From Chalciporus piperatus (taxonomy: Eukaryota > Basidiomycota > Agaricomycetes > Boletales > Boletaceae), in NCBI GenBank assembly GCA_038093975.1, contig JBBPTG010000119.1, positions 1-64,000 on the forward strand: a stretch of 64,000 bases of DNA, given 5' to 3'. The notes under the pieces were generated by a model. It worked only from the letters and a program-made list of their open reading frames with translations. It did not search any database and was not told the origin of the DNA. Positions 1 through 10,557 of the stretch are shown here, in pieces (within the stretch, counting starts at the first letter, position 1; the number at the start of each line of letters is the position of its first letter). The position numbers were made by a program, and so were the translations under genes.

Positions 1-2
1 GA

Positions 3-3000
3 CATTTTGAGCACATGGACGCTTTTGTTTCTGTACTTGGCACTCATCACATGATCATCGGCTATGATTGGCTTGCGAGGCATAACCCTGAAATTGATTG
101 GGTGGCCAAACGAGTACGATTCACACGCTGCACAGATCAGTGCAAAGTAGTCAACTATCATTTGAATCGTTCATTTTCTATTCGTCGAGTGTTTGAGGCG
201 GGGCTCACCGAGAAAGTCCCAGTAGAACTCCACGAGTACTTAGACGTCTTTTCAGAGCAAGAGAGTGAGCGTATGCCTACCCGAAAGGCGTGGGACCACG
301 CAATAGATCTCAAGCCTGATTTCGTTCCTAAAAAAGGTCGGGTGATTCCGATGTCCGAACAGGAACTTGATGACGTCAAAAAGTTCATCGATAAGGAGTT
401 ATCGAAAGGATATCTTCGTCCGTCGAAATCCCCTCAGACATCTCCTGTTTTCTTTATTCCAAAAAAGGACGGTAAAAAGAGATTAGTTATGGATTATCGT
501 TACGTAAATGAGGGAACTGTCAAAAACGCTTACCCTCTTCCCCTCATTTCCAGACTTATTGACCAGCTCAAAGGAGCTGATATGTTTACTAAAATGGACC
601 TACGTTGGGGTTATAATAATGTTAGAATAAAAGAAGGCGACGAATGGAAGGCGGCTTTCGTTACTCCATTTGGCGCTTACGAACCTGTCGTTATGTACTT
701 TGGACTTACAAACTCTCCCCCCACATTCCAACAAATGATGAATGATCTATTTAGTGATCTTCATGGGGTTCTCATTATTTATATCGACGATCTAATGATC
801 TTTACGTTCGGAAAAACTAGAGCAGAGCACTTAGAAATAGTTAAAACCGTATTGCAACGTCTCAGAGAGAACGATCTTTACGTAAAACCAGAAAAATGTA
901 GCTTCGCTGTAGATTCCGTAGATTTCTTGGGAATGGTTATATCCCAGAAAGGCGTAGAGATGGACACTTCAAAGGTGCAAGCAATTTTGGATTGGCCGGC
1001 ACCAACTCGGTTGAAGGGTGTTCAGTCCTTTTTAGGATTGGCTAACTTCTATCGACGCTTCATTCAAGGTTTCGCTGATATTGCTCGTCCCTTGAATGAC
1101 CTTACCAAAAAGGACACACCATACCGGTGGGGACCGGAGCAACAGCAAGCTTTTGACAAGTTGAAGCAGCAATTCACTACCGCTCCGCTTTTAGCCTATC
1201 CTGACCGCTCTAAAGAAGTCAGAGTAGAAACGGACGCTAGTGATATTGCAACGGGAGCTGTGCTCTCGGTTAAATGCGATGATGGCCTCTGGAGGCCTTG
1301 TGCCTTCATTTCCCATTCCTTTAGTTCTGCCGAGAAGAACTACCCGGTTTATGACAAGGAGCTTCTAGCTGTCATTCGGGCTTTGCAGGAATGGAGACAT
1401 TATCTAATGGGTCGAGAACATTTCGAGATTTGGACTGATCACAAGAATCTCGAATATTGGAAATCTCCCCAAACTCTGAGCCCACGTCAAGCACGCTGGA
1501 ATGCGTTGCTCTCAGAGTATAATTACTCGATTATTTATAAACCGGGTGCTACAAATGGAAGGGCTGATGCTTTATCTCGTCGAGAAGATCACGGAGAAGC
1601 AGATCCCGACCATAACAAAAATATTACTGTCCTTCCTGCTTCTGTTTTTATTAATACGGTTACTCTTTCTTCACCTATTTACGACGAAATACAAAATGAA
1701 TCAGAAAAAATAAAAAATGATACTTTAGATGGCTTCGTTTTTGACGAGGGGTCTATAGTATTTAAAAATGACAAAAACAAAGTTTTCGTTCCTATTTCTT
1801 TACGTACTAAACTACTCACAATCCTTCATGATTCTCCTATTGGCGGCCATGGTGGCCAAGGACGTACTTTACATCTGGTTACTCGTTATTTCTCGTGGCC
1901 TGGTGTCACAAAGGACGTTAAAACTTACGTAGAACATTGTCAGACGTGCGCCCTCACGAAGGGAAAGTCAACTGCACAAGCTGGCAAATTAATTCCCCTT
2001 CCGGTTCCAAAAGAACCTTGGAAGGATATATCTATAGACTTTACCACGGGTTTCCCTAAATCACGTGGTTTCGATGCCATTTGTGTAATTGTAGATCGCT
2101 TCTCTAAAGAAGTCGAGTTTATCGCTTGTAAAAAGACAATTTCTTCGAAAGAACTAGCTATTTTATTTAGAGACAATGTTTGGTGTAGACACGGACTTCC
2201 CTCTTCGATTGTTTCAGATCGAGGACCGCAATTTGCATCGGAGTTTACTTCACAGCTTTGCACCCTTCTAGGAATAGAACAGAAGCTGTCAACCGCTTAT
2301 CACCCCCAAACCGATGGCCAAACGGAGCGTATGAACCGAGAACTCCAGCAGTATCTCCGCGCTTACGTGGCTAAACGTCAAACGGAATGGGCTGATTGGT
2401 TGAAGATAGCGCAGTTCCATCACAATTCCTCCCTCTCCACTGCTACCGGAACCATCCCCTTCGCTATAACAAAAAACTACTTCCCACGCATGGGATTCGA
2501 AGGCGATTCATCTCCGGCTGGTACATTCTTAGAGAAATGTGGAAAGGCACACAAAGAAGTAGAGCAGGCGTTAGAAGAAACTCAGAACCGGATGAAAGAG
2601 CAAGCGGACAAGCATCGGTCCGAAGCTCCAGATTATCAAATCGGAGATTTTGTTATGTTATCCACGGACAACCTCAAATTACCTTATCCCTCCAAAAAGA
2701 TGACGCAAAATTGGATCGGACCTTATCAGATCACGAAGGTCCTTCCCAATGCAGTCACACTAGACTTGCCCAATTCAATGCATATTCATCCCACGGTTAA
2801 TGTCAAACGGGTCAAACCGGCTCGAGAACCGTTGGAAGGGCAACCGGTCCGTCTTCCGGATCCGGTCATAGTCAACCAAGAAGGAGAAGAAGAATACGAG
2901 GTGGATTACGTAGTGAAGTCTCAGGTTAAACAAGGACAATTAGAGTACCTGGTTCATTGGAAAGGCTGGGACATATCGGACCGTACATGGGAAAAGGCAG

Positions 3001-3173
3001 CGCATTTGTCAAATGCACCTGAAGCTGTCAAAGCTTTTCACAAAAAGCACCCGTCCGCCCCACGTCGAATCAACATGACCATGGGAAATTTCTCTGCCTT
3101 GTTCCAAAAATACGAAAATCTGACAGAGGTTCCTGAGCGCAAGTTGCCGAATCGCCTGGAATGCGATTCCTAG
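3..3173 (+). CDS. Ty3/gypsy chromovirus Pol polyprotein, 5' end outside window
   Basis: Retrotransposon polyprotein that copies and integrates the element. The frame is open to the window edge, so gag and the protease active site lie upstream; only the protease tail (IIGYDWLARHNPEIDW) is seen. Counting from the first ATG (position 15), reverse transcriptase spans about residues 130-290 with the YIDDLM catalytic motif near 256. RNase H begins near 404 (ETDAS). An integrase HHCC zinc module lies near 608-650, followed by the DDE core (D near 674, SDRG near 734, E near 770). A chromodomain lies near 960-1010 (YLVHWKGWD). No frameshift or stop interrupts the visible 1,052 residues, so the copy looks young. 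The chromodomain places it among chromoviruses, which tend to target heterochromatin. Confidence 0.95.
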   Translation, partial: HFEHMDAFVSVLGTHHMIIGYDWLARHNPEIDWVAKRVRFTRCTDQCKVVNYHLNRSFSIRRVFEAGLTEKVPVELHEYLDVFSEQESERMPTRKAWDHAIDLKPDFVPKKGRVIPMSEQELDDVKKFIDKELSKGYLRPSKSPQTSPVFFIPKKDGKKRLVMDYRYVNEGTVKNAYPLPLISRLIDQLKGADMFTKMDLRWGYNNVRIKEGDEWKAAFVTPFGAYEPVVMYFGLTNSPPTFQQMMNDLFSDLHGVLIIYIDDLMIFTFGKTRAEHLEIVKTVLQRLRENDLYVKPEKCSFAVDSVDFLGMVISQKGVEMDTSKVQAILDWPAPTRLKGVQSFLGLANFYRRFIQGFADIARPLNDLTKKDTPYRWGPEQQQAFDKLKQQFTTAPLLAYPDRSKEVRVETDASDIATGAVLSVKCDDGLWRPCAFISHSFSSAEKNYPVYDKELLAVIRALQEWRHYLMGREHFEIWTDHKNLEYWKSPQTLSPRQARWNALLSEYNYSIIYKPGATNGRADALSRREDHGEADPDHNKNITVLPASVFINTVTLSSPIYDEIQNESEKIKNDTLDGFVFDEGSIVFKNDKNKVFVPISLRTKLLTILHDSPIGGHGGQGRTLHLVTRYFSWPGVTKDVKTYVEHCQTCALTKGKSTAQAGKLIPLPVPKEPWKDISIDFTTGFPKSRGFDAICVIVDRFSKEVEFIACKKTISSKELAILFRDNVWCRHGLPSSIVSDRGPQFASEFTSQLCTLLGIEQKLSTAYHPQTDGQTERMNRELQQYLRAYVAKRQTEWADWLKIAQFHHNSSLSTATGTIPFAITKNYFPRMGFEGDSSPAGTFLEKCGKAHKEVEQALEETQNRMKEQADKHRSEAPDYQIGDFVMLSTDNLKLPYPSKKMTQNWIGPYQITKVLPNAVTLDLPNSMHIHPTVNVKRVKPAREPLEGQPVRLPDPVIVNQEGEEEYEVDYVVKSQVKQGQLEYLVHWKGWDISDRTWEKAAHLSNAPEAVKAFHKKHPSAPRRINMTMGNFSALFQKYENLTEVPERKLPNRLECDS

Positions 3174-3184
3174 AGAGGGGATAG
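3174..3184 (+). other. Polypurine tract of the gypsy element
   Basis: A purine run (AGAGGGGATAG) directly follows the pol stop codon and abuts the TG that opens the LTR. This is the expected place for plus-strand priming during reverse transcription. The assignment is by position and composition only. Confidence 0.6.
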
Positions 3185-3789
3185 TGTTATAGTATTTAAA
3201 AACTTTTCAAACTTTTGCCTACAACGGTATTCGAACTCTGGACTTTGTCTACAACTTAGGGGTCAAGCCGGATTCATCTTAATCCGCTCCGGTAGTCCCT
3301 GTAGCATTACGTAAAACTATTACATAATCAGGTCACGTGACAAAGGTCTAGACTTAGATGAGTCAGCAATGATGTCATGGCCTAGACCCTAATCCGTACC
3401 TGGTACCTTTTCTTATCTATCGTCCCATTTACCTTATTTATCTTTTCCTTTATGATTTCCTTATTCGGCTGTTGGTCTGTGCGCACTTCTCAATAGTATA
3501 TAAGTAGCCCTGTACTTATCACAGACCCCAGTCTAATCCATTTGTTGCTTCACCGCAATTAAGTTTTAGTACTCAGCATACTCCTTCGCAAGGCCTAGTG
3601 TTGCCTTAAGTCCCCGCCGTGTTGTGACTCAGTCATAACACGATTAGTTCTGTTTGATATCTTGTACATGCACGATTGCAATAAACGAAGACACTCCAAT
3701 ATAGAATGTGAGTCTCGATGTGTTCTGTGTTCGACTAAGGTATTAGGTTCTTTATTCCATAAGTCTCTCAGGTCCAGTTGTTAACGACA
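3185..3789 (+). repeat. 3' LTR of the Ty3/gypsy element
   Basis: The LTR starts TGTTATAG right after the polypurine tract. It contains a TATA box (AGTATATAAG, near 3495), a TGAGTCA-like and a TGACTCA motif, and an AATAAA polyadenylation signal near 3681. The 3' boundary is placed at a CA near 3789 and is uncertain: the 5' LTR and the first target duplication are outside the window, so the end cannot be confirmed by comparison. Confidence 0.65.
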
Positions 3790-4611
3790 TCTTATTCAAG
3801 TTGCATCGTCAGGATAGCTGAGCATCTTCAACAGCCATCTCCCTCATTTAGCCCGGCTCAACCGACGGACCGTTCATTCGCAAACCATATTCACCATGTT
3901 CACATTGACGAAGCACACAACATCTACACCGCTGGTCTCTCGTATTATGGCGAACCAACCTTCTGCTCCGCTTACGGCCACCCTGGATTTTCGCGTCCTT
4001 CTTCCGACTGATAGCCGTCAAACGTGATCTGAACTTGGCATCTGATCATCCCCACATCCGACTCTCTACACATTGACTGAATATTACCTATGCAGTCACA
4101 ACTTTAACGACAAGCTTCAACAACTTTTGTAATCCCAATTTCCTTCTTCCGACCCATCTCCACCCCACCTATGCAAATGACGAAAATGCTGATATTCCAC
4201 GACCATAAACATTTACTCCTGTTCTTGTTTGTCGTTGTAGGTAAGATCTAGAAGCTTCACGACTTTCCTGTCATTTGGGCTTTTGGAAGGGTACACAAGC
4301 GGTCGTGATCATGATGTGTTGCATGCGCAGGTTCGTGAGGATCGAAAATCTTGATCGTGAAGTCGAGAATAGATATTCAACTGCTGCGAAGGATTTCTAA
4401 CGCTCGTTGAATGTGTTCGTCTGGTGATAGACATTCCGATGTACTCTCCATGGTACCCATATATTGTGGTGATTACGGAGCGTCGAGAGATAGAGATACA
4501 ATGCACCACATAACTTAACCGACAAGTACTTATCGTCGGAGACAAGTCCAAAAAAGGCTTGTCAGCTCACATGACTCTGGGAATCCGCGCTGCCTCCAAG
4601 ATTTTCACGGA
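3790..4611. other. No recognisable gene
   Basis: About 820 bases between the LTR and an inverted-repeat end. Short ORFs on both strands resemble no family I know and show no intron-exon continuity. The tract may be the inside of the transposon whose right end lies at 4612-4668, later hit by the gypsy element, but no matching left end is present in the window. Confidence 0.4.
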
Positions 4612-4668
4612 TTTTACCAGACCGTCTATCGACGGCTTGCCTCATAGACAGGTCTGGTCACCAGACTA
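4612..4668. repeat. Orphan right end of the Mutator-like TIR family
   Basis: These 57 bases match the outer half of the right TIR of the complete element at 24767-26689. Both share TTTACCAGACCGTCTATCGA, then CGGCTTGCCTCATAGAC, and end in ACCAGACTA. The stretch can also fold on itself (ACCAGACC..GTCTAT pairing with ATAGAC..GGTCTGGT). A partner left end was not found between here and the window start, so this is either a truncated copy or one whose left end is outside the window. Confidence 0.75.
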
Positions 4669-4956
4669 ATTTGATGTATGGAATGGCAAGGTTTACCATG
4701 TGGTGGGTGATGACATAGGGGTGCATAAATTTGTATGATTTGATGGTAGTGAATATTTGACACTTGACTTGATGATCGACTGAACTTGTAGTAAAGGACC
4801 TTCTCCTCAATGCTGCACTGACTGAGACTGACTGGCATGTAGTCTCGTTCCCGACGATCTAGGGCACGACGCGCTCCTTACCCACTGTGACGGCTGAGTC
4901 TCAAATCGGAGGCAAAAAAGATGTAAGGTTCAGTCGCGCGTTTGTTCCCTAGAACG

Positions 4957-6118
4957 TCTGGTGCATTTGATAGAGAAGGGGGTAGGTCCAGTCCGGGCCG
5001 GTCGTAGCCCGTTCGTAGTCGATCATTTTGTACGAAGGGATTACTCGGCAATACACTAATCTTATCAATGGACAACGACGAAGCTGATTTGTGGCGCCAG
5101 CTCGAATCACTCGAGGACGGCGAATGTGAGCCCGATTGCACTTGCATCGGGTGTCTACTCGCAAATACTACTCAAGATGACCCTCCCCCTCCCCCCGACG
5201 AACCTGAGGAACCACTCCCACCCATCCAGCTCGAGCAAACTCGTCGCAAGAAAGCCGCGCTGCAAGGCCAGGACCTTTTGCCGAAGGTCCTCCGTGTTCT
5301 CGACACCATCAGCGAGCAAGGGTTAACCTTATCCCTCTTCCTCGATGCTCTTAGCTGGGGCGACGAGAGCTGTACTGCCAACGACCGCGTCCGTTTCGCG
5401 CGCGCAGGCCTTTTACTCAGTGAAGAACTCCCCAATGTCCTCGCGCGTTGGTACAAGCCCCCCCGCAACAAGAACAAGGGTCGACGACCCGCTGGTGCAC
5501 GCCAAGCGATGGAAAAATTCGCAATGGACTGCATTCTTCGGCTACTCGAGCAAGAAATGGAGCGAGCTGCACCCCTGTTCGCCTCGCCGCCTTCCGAGCT
5601 CTCCGACATTCACCTCACCTCATTCGACTTCCAAGCCTTCATCTCCACACTCAAGACTCGTTGCCCGACGGCCTGGAGGGTGATTGAACGGATGTCGTAC
5701 AGTGACAACCAACGGACACGCAACACTCACAAGAGTCCTGAAATGGCATGTCCCTCGTGGACTCATCGCTCCTCGTGTTCTAACGAGAGTCGTTGCTCAC
5801 AGGTTATCCTTCACCAGCTGTCACAAGCACAGTATACACGCTCGCACCATCGCAATCGTGTTGCCAAACTGTGGGCTATCTACCTGAAGGCTTGCGGCCT
5901 CTCCGCCCGTGCGTTTGACGCTTCCTTCAGGACATCTGCTGAGGTGTCAGGCGAGGCAGCAGGGTTCTCAGTTGATGTCGAGACAGGGGGGATCATATGT
6001 ATGGCATCGAGAAGCACGCGGGACTAGTAGTCGAAGTTAGTATACTCGTAGCTACATGCTGCGCAATCAACAAAGTCACATGACTGGACCTACCCCCTGC
6101 TATATGAAATGCACCAGA
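4957..6118. mobile_element. 1.16 kb TIR-bounded unit carrying a truncated DUF6589 gene
   Basis: A 37-bp inverted repeat bounds this unit: 4957-4993 (TCTGGTGCATTTGATAGAG onward) and 6082-6118 in reverse complement, with about four mismatches. The only long ORF inside (5068-6027) starts about 75 bp inside the left repeat. The flanks show no convincing target-site duplication (CCTAGAACG versus TCCTTTGCC), so the true ends may lie further out or have decayed. No transposase is encoded. The repeats differ from the Mutator-like family at 4.6 and 24.8 kb, yet the cargo is the same protein family. Confidence 0.6.
5068..6027 (+). CDS. DUF6589-like protein, N-terminal part only
   Basis: A 319-residue ORF with an acidic Cys-containing start (CEPDCTCIGC), a proline stretch, and then a helical region (KVLRVLDTISEQGLTLSLFL; SWGDESC). 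It resembles the N-terminal region of large Agaricomycete DUF6589 proteins as I remember them. Further family-like blocks are RNTHKSP and YTRSHHRNRVAKLWAIYLK followed by GLSARAFD. Family members are usually several times longer, with the conserved VCWDN..FVEQR core further on; here the similarity stops near residue 295 and a short unrelated tail follows. The function of DUF6589 is unknown. I read this as a truncated copy inside a transposon-like unit. An alternative is a misjudged intron near 5745-5800. Confidence 0.6.
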   Translation: MDNDEADLWRQLESLEDGECEPDCTCIGCLLANTTQDDPPPPPDEPEEPLPPIQLEQTRRKKAALQGQDLLPKVLRVLDTISEQGLTLSLFLDALSWGDESCTANDRVRFARAGLLLSEELPNVLARWYKPPRNKNKGRRPAGARQAMEKFAMDCILRLLEQEMERAAPLFASPPSELSDIHLTSFDFQAFISTLKTRCPTAWRVIERMSYSDNQRTRNTHKSPEMACPSWTHRSSCSNESRCSQVILHQLSQAQYTRSHHRNRVAKLWAIYLKACGLSARAFDASFRTSAEVSGEAAGFSVDVETGGIICMASRSTRD

Positions 6119-7356
6119 TCCTTTGCCGGAGTTCGAGTGTGTTTTTTGTTTTGGTAGGTTTTCAAACTCCGGCTTGGATCTGGAGCCGAGATTAACTGGC
6201 ATGCTGCGGTATCCAGTCTCTCTGGGTATAGATGTTTCTCCCCGAGCTGAAGGGCCCAACGGCCAAATCCAACATTTATGCGAACATGTTACATGTGGCA
6301 GCCTGAGACTCGAGAGTCCTTGATCTGGGTCCTCGTCTGAATCGTCCTCCGCTACGAAAACGGGAAGCTTCGCAGGACGAATTCGAATCGACCTCTCGAT
6401 AAATGGCTCACAGTGTACATACGTGTTCATGCCGCTGTAAAAAGGTCGGACTTTTTTTTTCAAGGCTGGAAGACGTGTCGTACTGGGGTAGGACATGAAC
6501 GGAATTTCGAGGTGGCCAGAATGCGTGAAATCGCTGCACCGCGTCTTTCTTTCAAGTTCTAGCGGTGACGATGATTCAGATCAAGTTTCGGACGTCAACA
6601 GCGTTCCCGACATTATTCAAGAAGCCAGCTGAACGGTTGCTAAAGCCAAACGGCACTCCATCAGTTTATTGATCTTACTTGCTCGCGTTGTTCCTAATAC
6701 AGTCCTGGCGTCGGTCGTTTAACTGGTTTTGTTAGTTGATCCATCCGATGACTGGCAATGTGGAATCTAGTGCTCCCAGCGTGGCACCCAGTTGATAGGA
6801 TAGGTTGACGATCGGGGAGCCAGCCGTTTAATATGTATCATCCCATTGGTGAGAGGCTGTCGAAGAGGGATGTGCAAGCCGCACGTCATACATATGAGAA
6901 GGAGATCTGAGACTTCACCTTGCTTGCAAGGTCATTGACCTGGTGCGTTCGGATGTAAAATCGTCCACATGAACAAACAGATAAGCAAAAACTCCGTATT
7001 TTTCCTATCACCGGAATTCGGATCATTGCTTATCAGCGCAATCGAATTCGTTGGCGTCAGTATCAACTTTTAGGGGGGATTGATGTGCACGAGAACATGG
7101 TGTGACCGTGATCGTATGCGGACAGGTCTCGAAACAGATCCATCATGGACTGCGAAGCTGATTCTATGTTTTCTCTCTCTCCCACTTGATTTGACTCCTC
7201 GTTCAAGTGCCGTATTCACGCAAGTGTATTACTACTGAGCAATGCAAGCAAGGTGATAGGCGGCTACGGCCGCCACCTAGTGACAACAACATCCGGCTTG
7301 GCTTGGCACGCGGACCACCAACCACTTCATCCGCTACAGTGTCCAACACGTCCAGC
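6119..7356. other. Intergenic, no gene recognised
   Basis: About 1.2 kb between the TIR unit and EMC4. The longest minus ORF (to 6496) crosses into the TIR unit and resembles nothing known. The last 150 bases or so should hold the EMC4 promoter and 5' UTR; no TATA box stands out. Confidence 0.4.
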
Positions 7357-8194
7357 ATGTCTTTCACGCTCAACTATTCATCGATAGACCACTCAAGGTA
7401 CGTCCTCCGCGTCCTCAGGAAACACGAACAATCCACACATTGAACCTCACAGATGGAAAAACCTACCCCCACCACCCGACTTTGCTAACCTCCACACTCC
7501 AAATGCACGTCCCACATTACCCACCGCCGTTTTCACTGCTCACCTTCCGCGTTCTTACCCTGCCAACAGACAAAGACACCAGCTAAAGCAGCAGCCGCAG
7601 CCGCAGCCTCCTACGCACTCCTCAAAGAGAAACGCGCATGGGACCTCGCCATATCCCCCGCCAAATCCCTCCCCATGCAAGCTTTCATGCTCTACATGTC
7701 CGGCGGAGGCGTCCAAATCTTTAGCATGGGCATCATACTCATGCTTCTTCTCACACCCATCAAGAACATTGCCGGGATGAACGCTGGTGCGTACGATTCC
7801 GATTCCAATACAGGATTGGAATTGCTGATTCCTCTCTCTTGCATACGCATTTACGTTGGAACGACAGCATTCACCCCGTTTCTACCTACTCCTTCTTCTT
7901 CATCCGCTCAAACACCCACCGCGACTGCCCTACTCCAAAAACTAACCTACATTCTCTGCAACCTCCTCACTCTCGCAGTCGGACTTTGGAAATGTCGTTC
8001 GATGGGTTTACTTCCTACCGGAACGGGAGATTGGCTTGCGTTCGAAACGCGTGGTGTGGTGAGCATCCCCCTTTCTCTCCGCTGTTCCCCATCTCCCTTC
8101 CTTTATGCCTCTTCTGTTTGGACTTCTTCTCCTTGGCTTTACGAGCTGAGCAACTGACACATCTCTTTAGGTCCCGGAGTTTTCCCTCCTATAA
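7357..8194 (+). CDS. EMC4: ER membrane protein complex subunit 4
   Basis: Subunit of the EMC, the ER insertase for tail-anchored and multipass membrane proteins. Exon 1 encodes MSFTLNYSSIDHSR; exon 2 begins WKNLPPPPDF. The conserved body reads EKRAWDLAISPAKSLPMQAF then MLYMSGGGVQIFSMGI (first membrane segment) and PIKNIAGMNA. After an intron near 7788-7867 comes LTYILCNLLTLAVGLWKC (second membrane segment) and SMGLLPTGTGDWLAFETRG. A last small exon gives VPEFSLL and the stop. The SMGLLPT signature and the two-helix layout are diagnostic. The intron near 7505-7571 is the least certain because its donor is weak. Ordinary intact gene. Confidence 0.88.
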
Positions 8195-8834
8195 TACCTC
8201 ATCGCGCCCATCTTCATCCAAGTAACGCAAAACGCGTTACGCTCCTTATCGCTGTTGTCGCATCACCATGCGATTCACATCCAATATATCCATATATCAC
8301 GCATTCACCCAGTAATCTCATGCCATTCTCTACGCTATCAAACACTTTCCTCTTCCTATCTCGTGATGAAAGAACCAAAAGTGAGACGAGACCTAACATC
8401 GACGAAAAAGGGGGTATATGCTCTAAACCATCCTGGCCCATTTTTTGCCTGTTCCCCAAATCATGCCCAGGAGTTCCTTTTGCATCCAACTTGTTGGAAA
8501 CAATGTGGATCATCAAAGAAGAGCAAGAAAAAATGGAAGAGAAGAAAGAGTAAAAGATATTCGGATACTCGCAAGTCGAGGTCTAGATGCGACTGAGCCC
8601 CCCCCGGAACGAGAAAAAAGTCATGACAGTTACCAGAAGAGAACGATCGAGGTTGGGTAAAAAGAAATTCATGACCCGAGGTGTTACGCGAGAGTGGAAG
8701 AAGCGGAAGGAAACGGCACAAAGACTTGAAAAGAGAAACATCAAGGATATATGAGGCAGAACGGAAGCGTAAGAAGGGTCGTTAAGAGATGGAGAGAATA
8801 TCAAACGAGAACATTCCCGTGAGACAGAGCTACA
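8195..8834. other. 3' flanks of EMC4 and CDC42, no gene
   Basis: These two genes converge here. The sequence is purine-rich on the plus strand near 8500-8700 and gives only low-complexity ORFs. I see no RNA gene. Confidence 0.5.
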
Positions 8835-9710
<876 letters not shown>

Positions 9711-10557
9711 GTTGTCTTGATAGTTCTAGCGAAAGGAAAAAGCCTCGTGGTAGCGCCTTGACTGGTTGCCGCAAACAAGACAGGTCAGAAAACCCCGCAA
9801 GAGAGAGACAAGCACGACACCCGTTTTAGAACCCCACGCCTGTTTCGTCCCAGATACAGCCATGACAACCACGTTGTCTGGGGGCTGTGCGACGGCAAAG
9901 AGAAATGCCTCGAGGAAAACAGGGCATGGCTCGGGTTGGTCATGGACTCACCGAATGAGATGTGTCGGAGGGTAGGTACGTGAGTCGTTGTTCAGGTTTG
10001 AGCAAATGCAACTAACGCAATCGCGGCGAGCACGGTTCTATCAAGACAGTAAAAAGCTGTGTGAGTTGGGCGCCACGCTGTTTAACGCGGGCGTTGGCAG
10101 TGGTGATGAAGAAGTATGAAAGCGGCGTACGAATGGACGGGAAAGTTGCTTGGTCGACGTTGGTGGCGACGAGCGGAGAGATTGACTTTGGCCCGACACG
10201 AATCACAGGTCGACCAATGGTTTCTCATCGGTCGCGACATGAACCGGCCCTAAGCAGACAAACACGAACAAATAACCGCTGTCTACTCAACGGCCCGGAA
10301 GGAACAAATTCGTAAGTACTAGCCGTACAAACTTCAAAGAGATATTATAAGAATCCATGGTCATAACTTAGAGTGAAAAATGGGTGATGCAAGTACTGAT
10401 ACAGTGTACCCATTCTTATCGCCCAAAGGGTCCACATTAGGGTGCTTTAGGTGCTTTAGCTGTATGCAAGAACCCGTCGTAGCTAGGAAGAAAAAAATGA
10501 TCTAGGCTTCGAGGGAACCTCAGACTAGACACTCGCCAGATACAAGAGACCTACAAA
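9711..10557. other. Intergenic between CDC42 and WD40 gene
   Basis: About 850 bases holding the CDC42 promoter side and the 3' flank of the WD40 gene. No ORF with family resemblance. A short GGTGCTTTA direct repeat occurs near 10441-10458. Confidence 0.45.

Noticed and set aside
5993..6496. 167-residue minus ORF next to the DUF6589 unit
   Set aside because: It crosses the right TIR of the 1.16 kb unit, has no family resemblance, and overlaps a better-supported gene.
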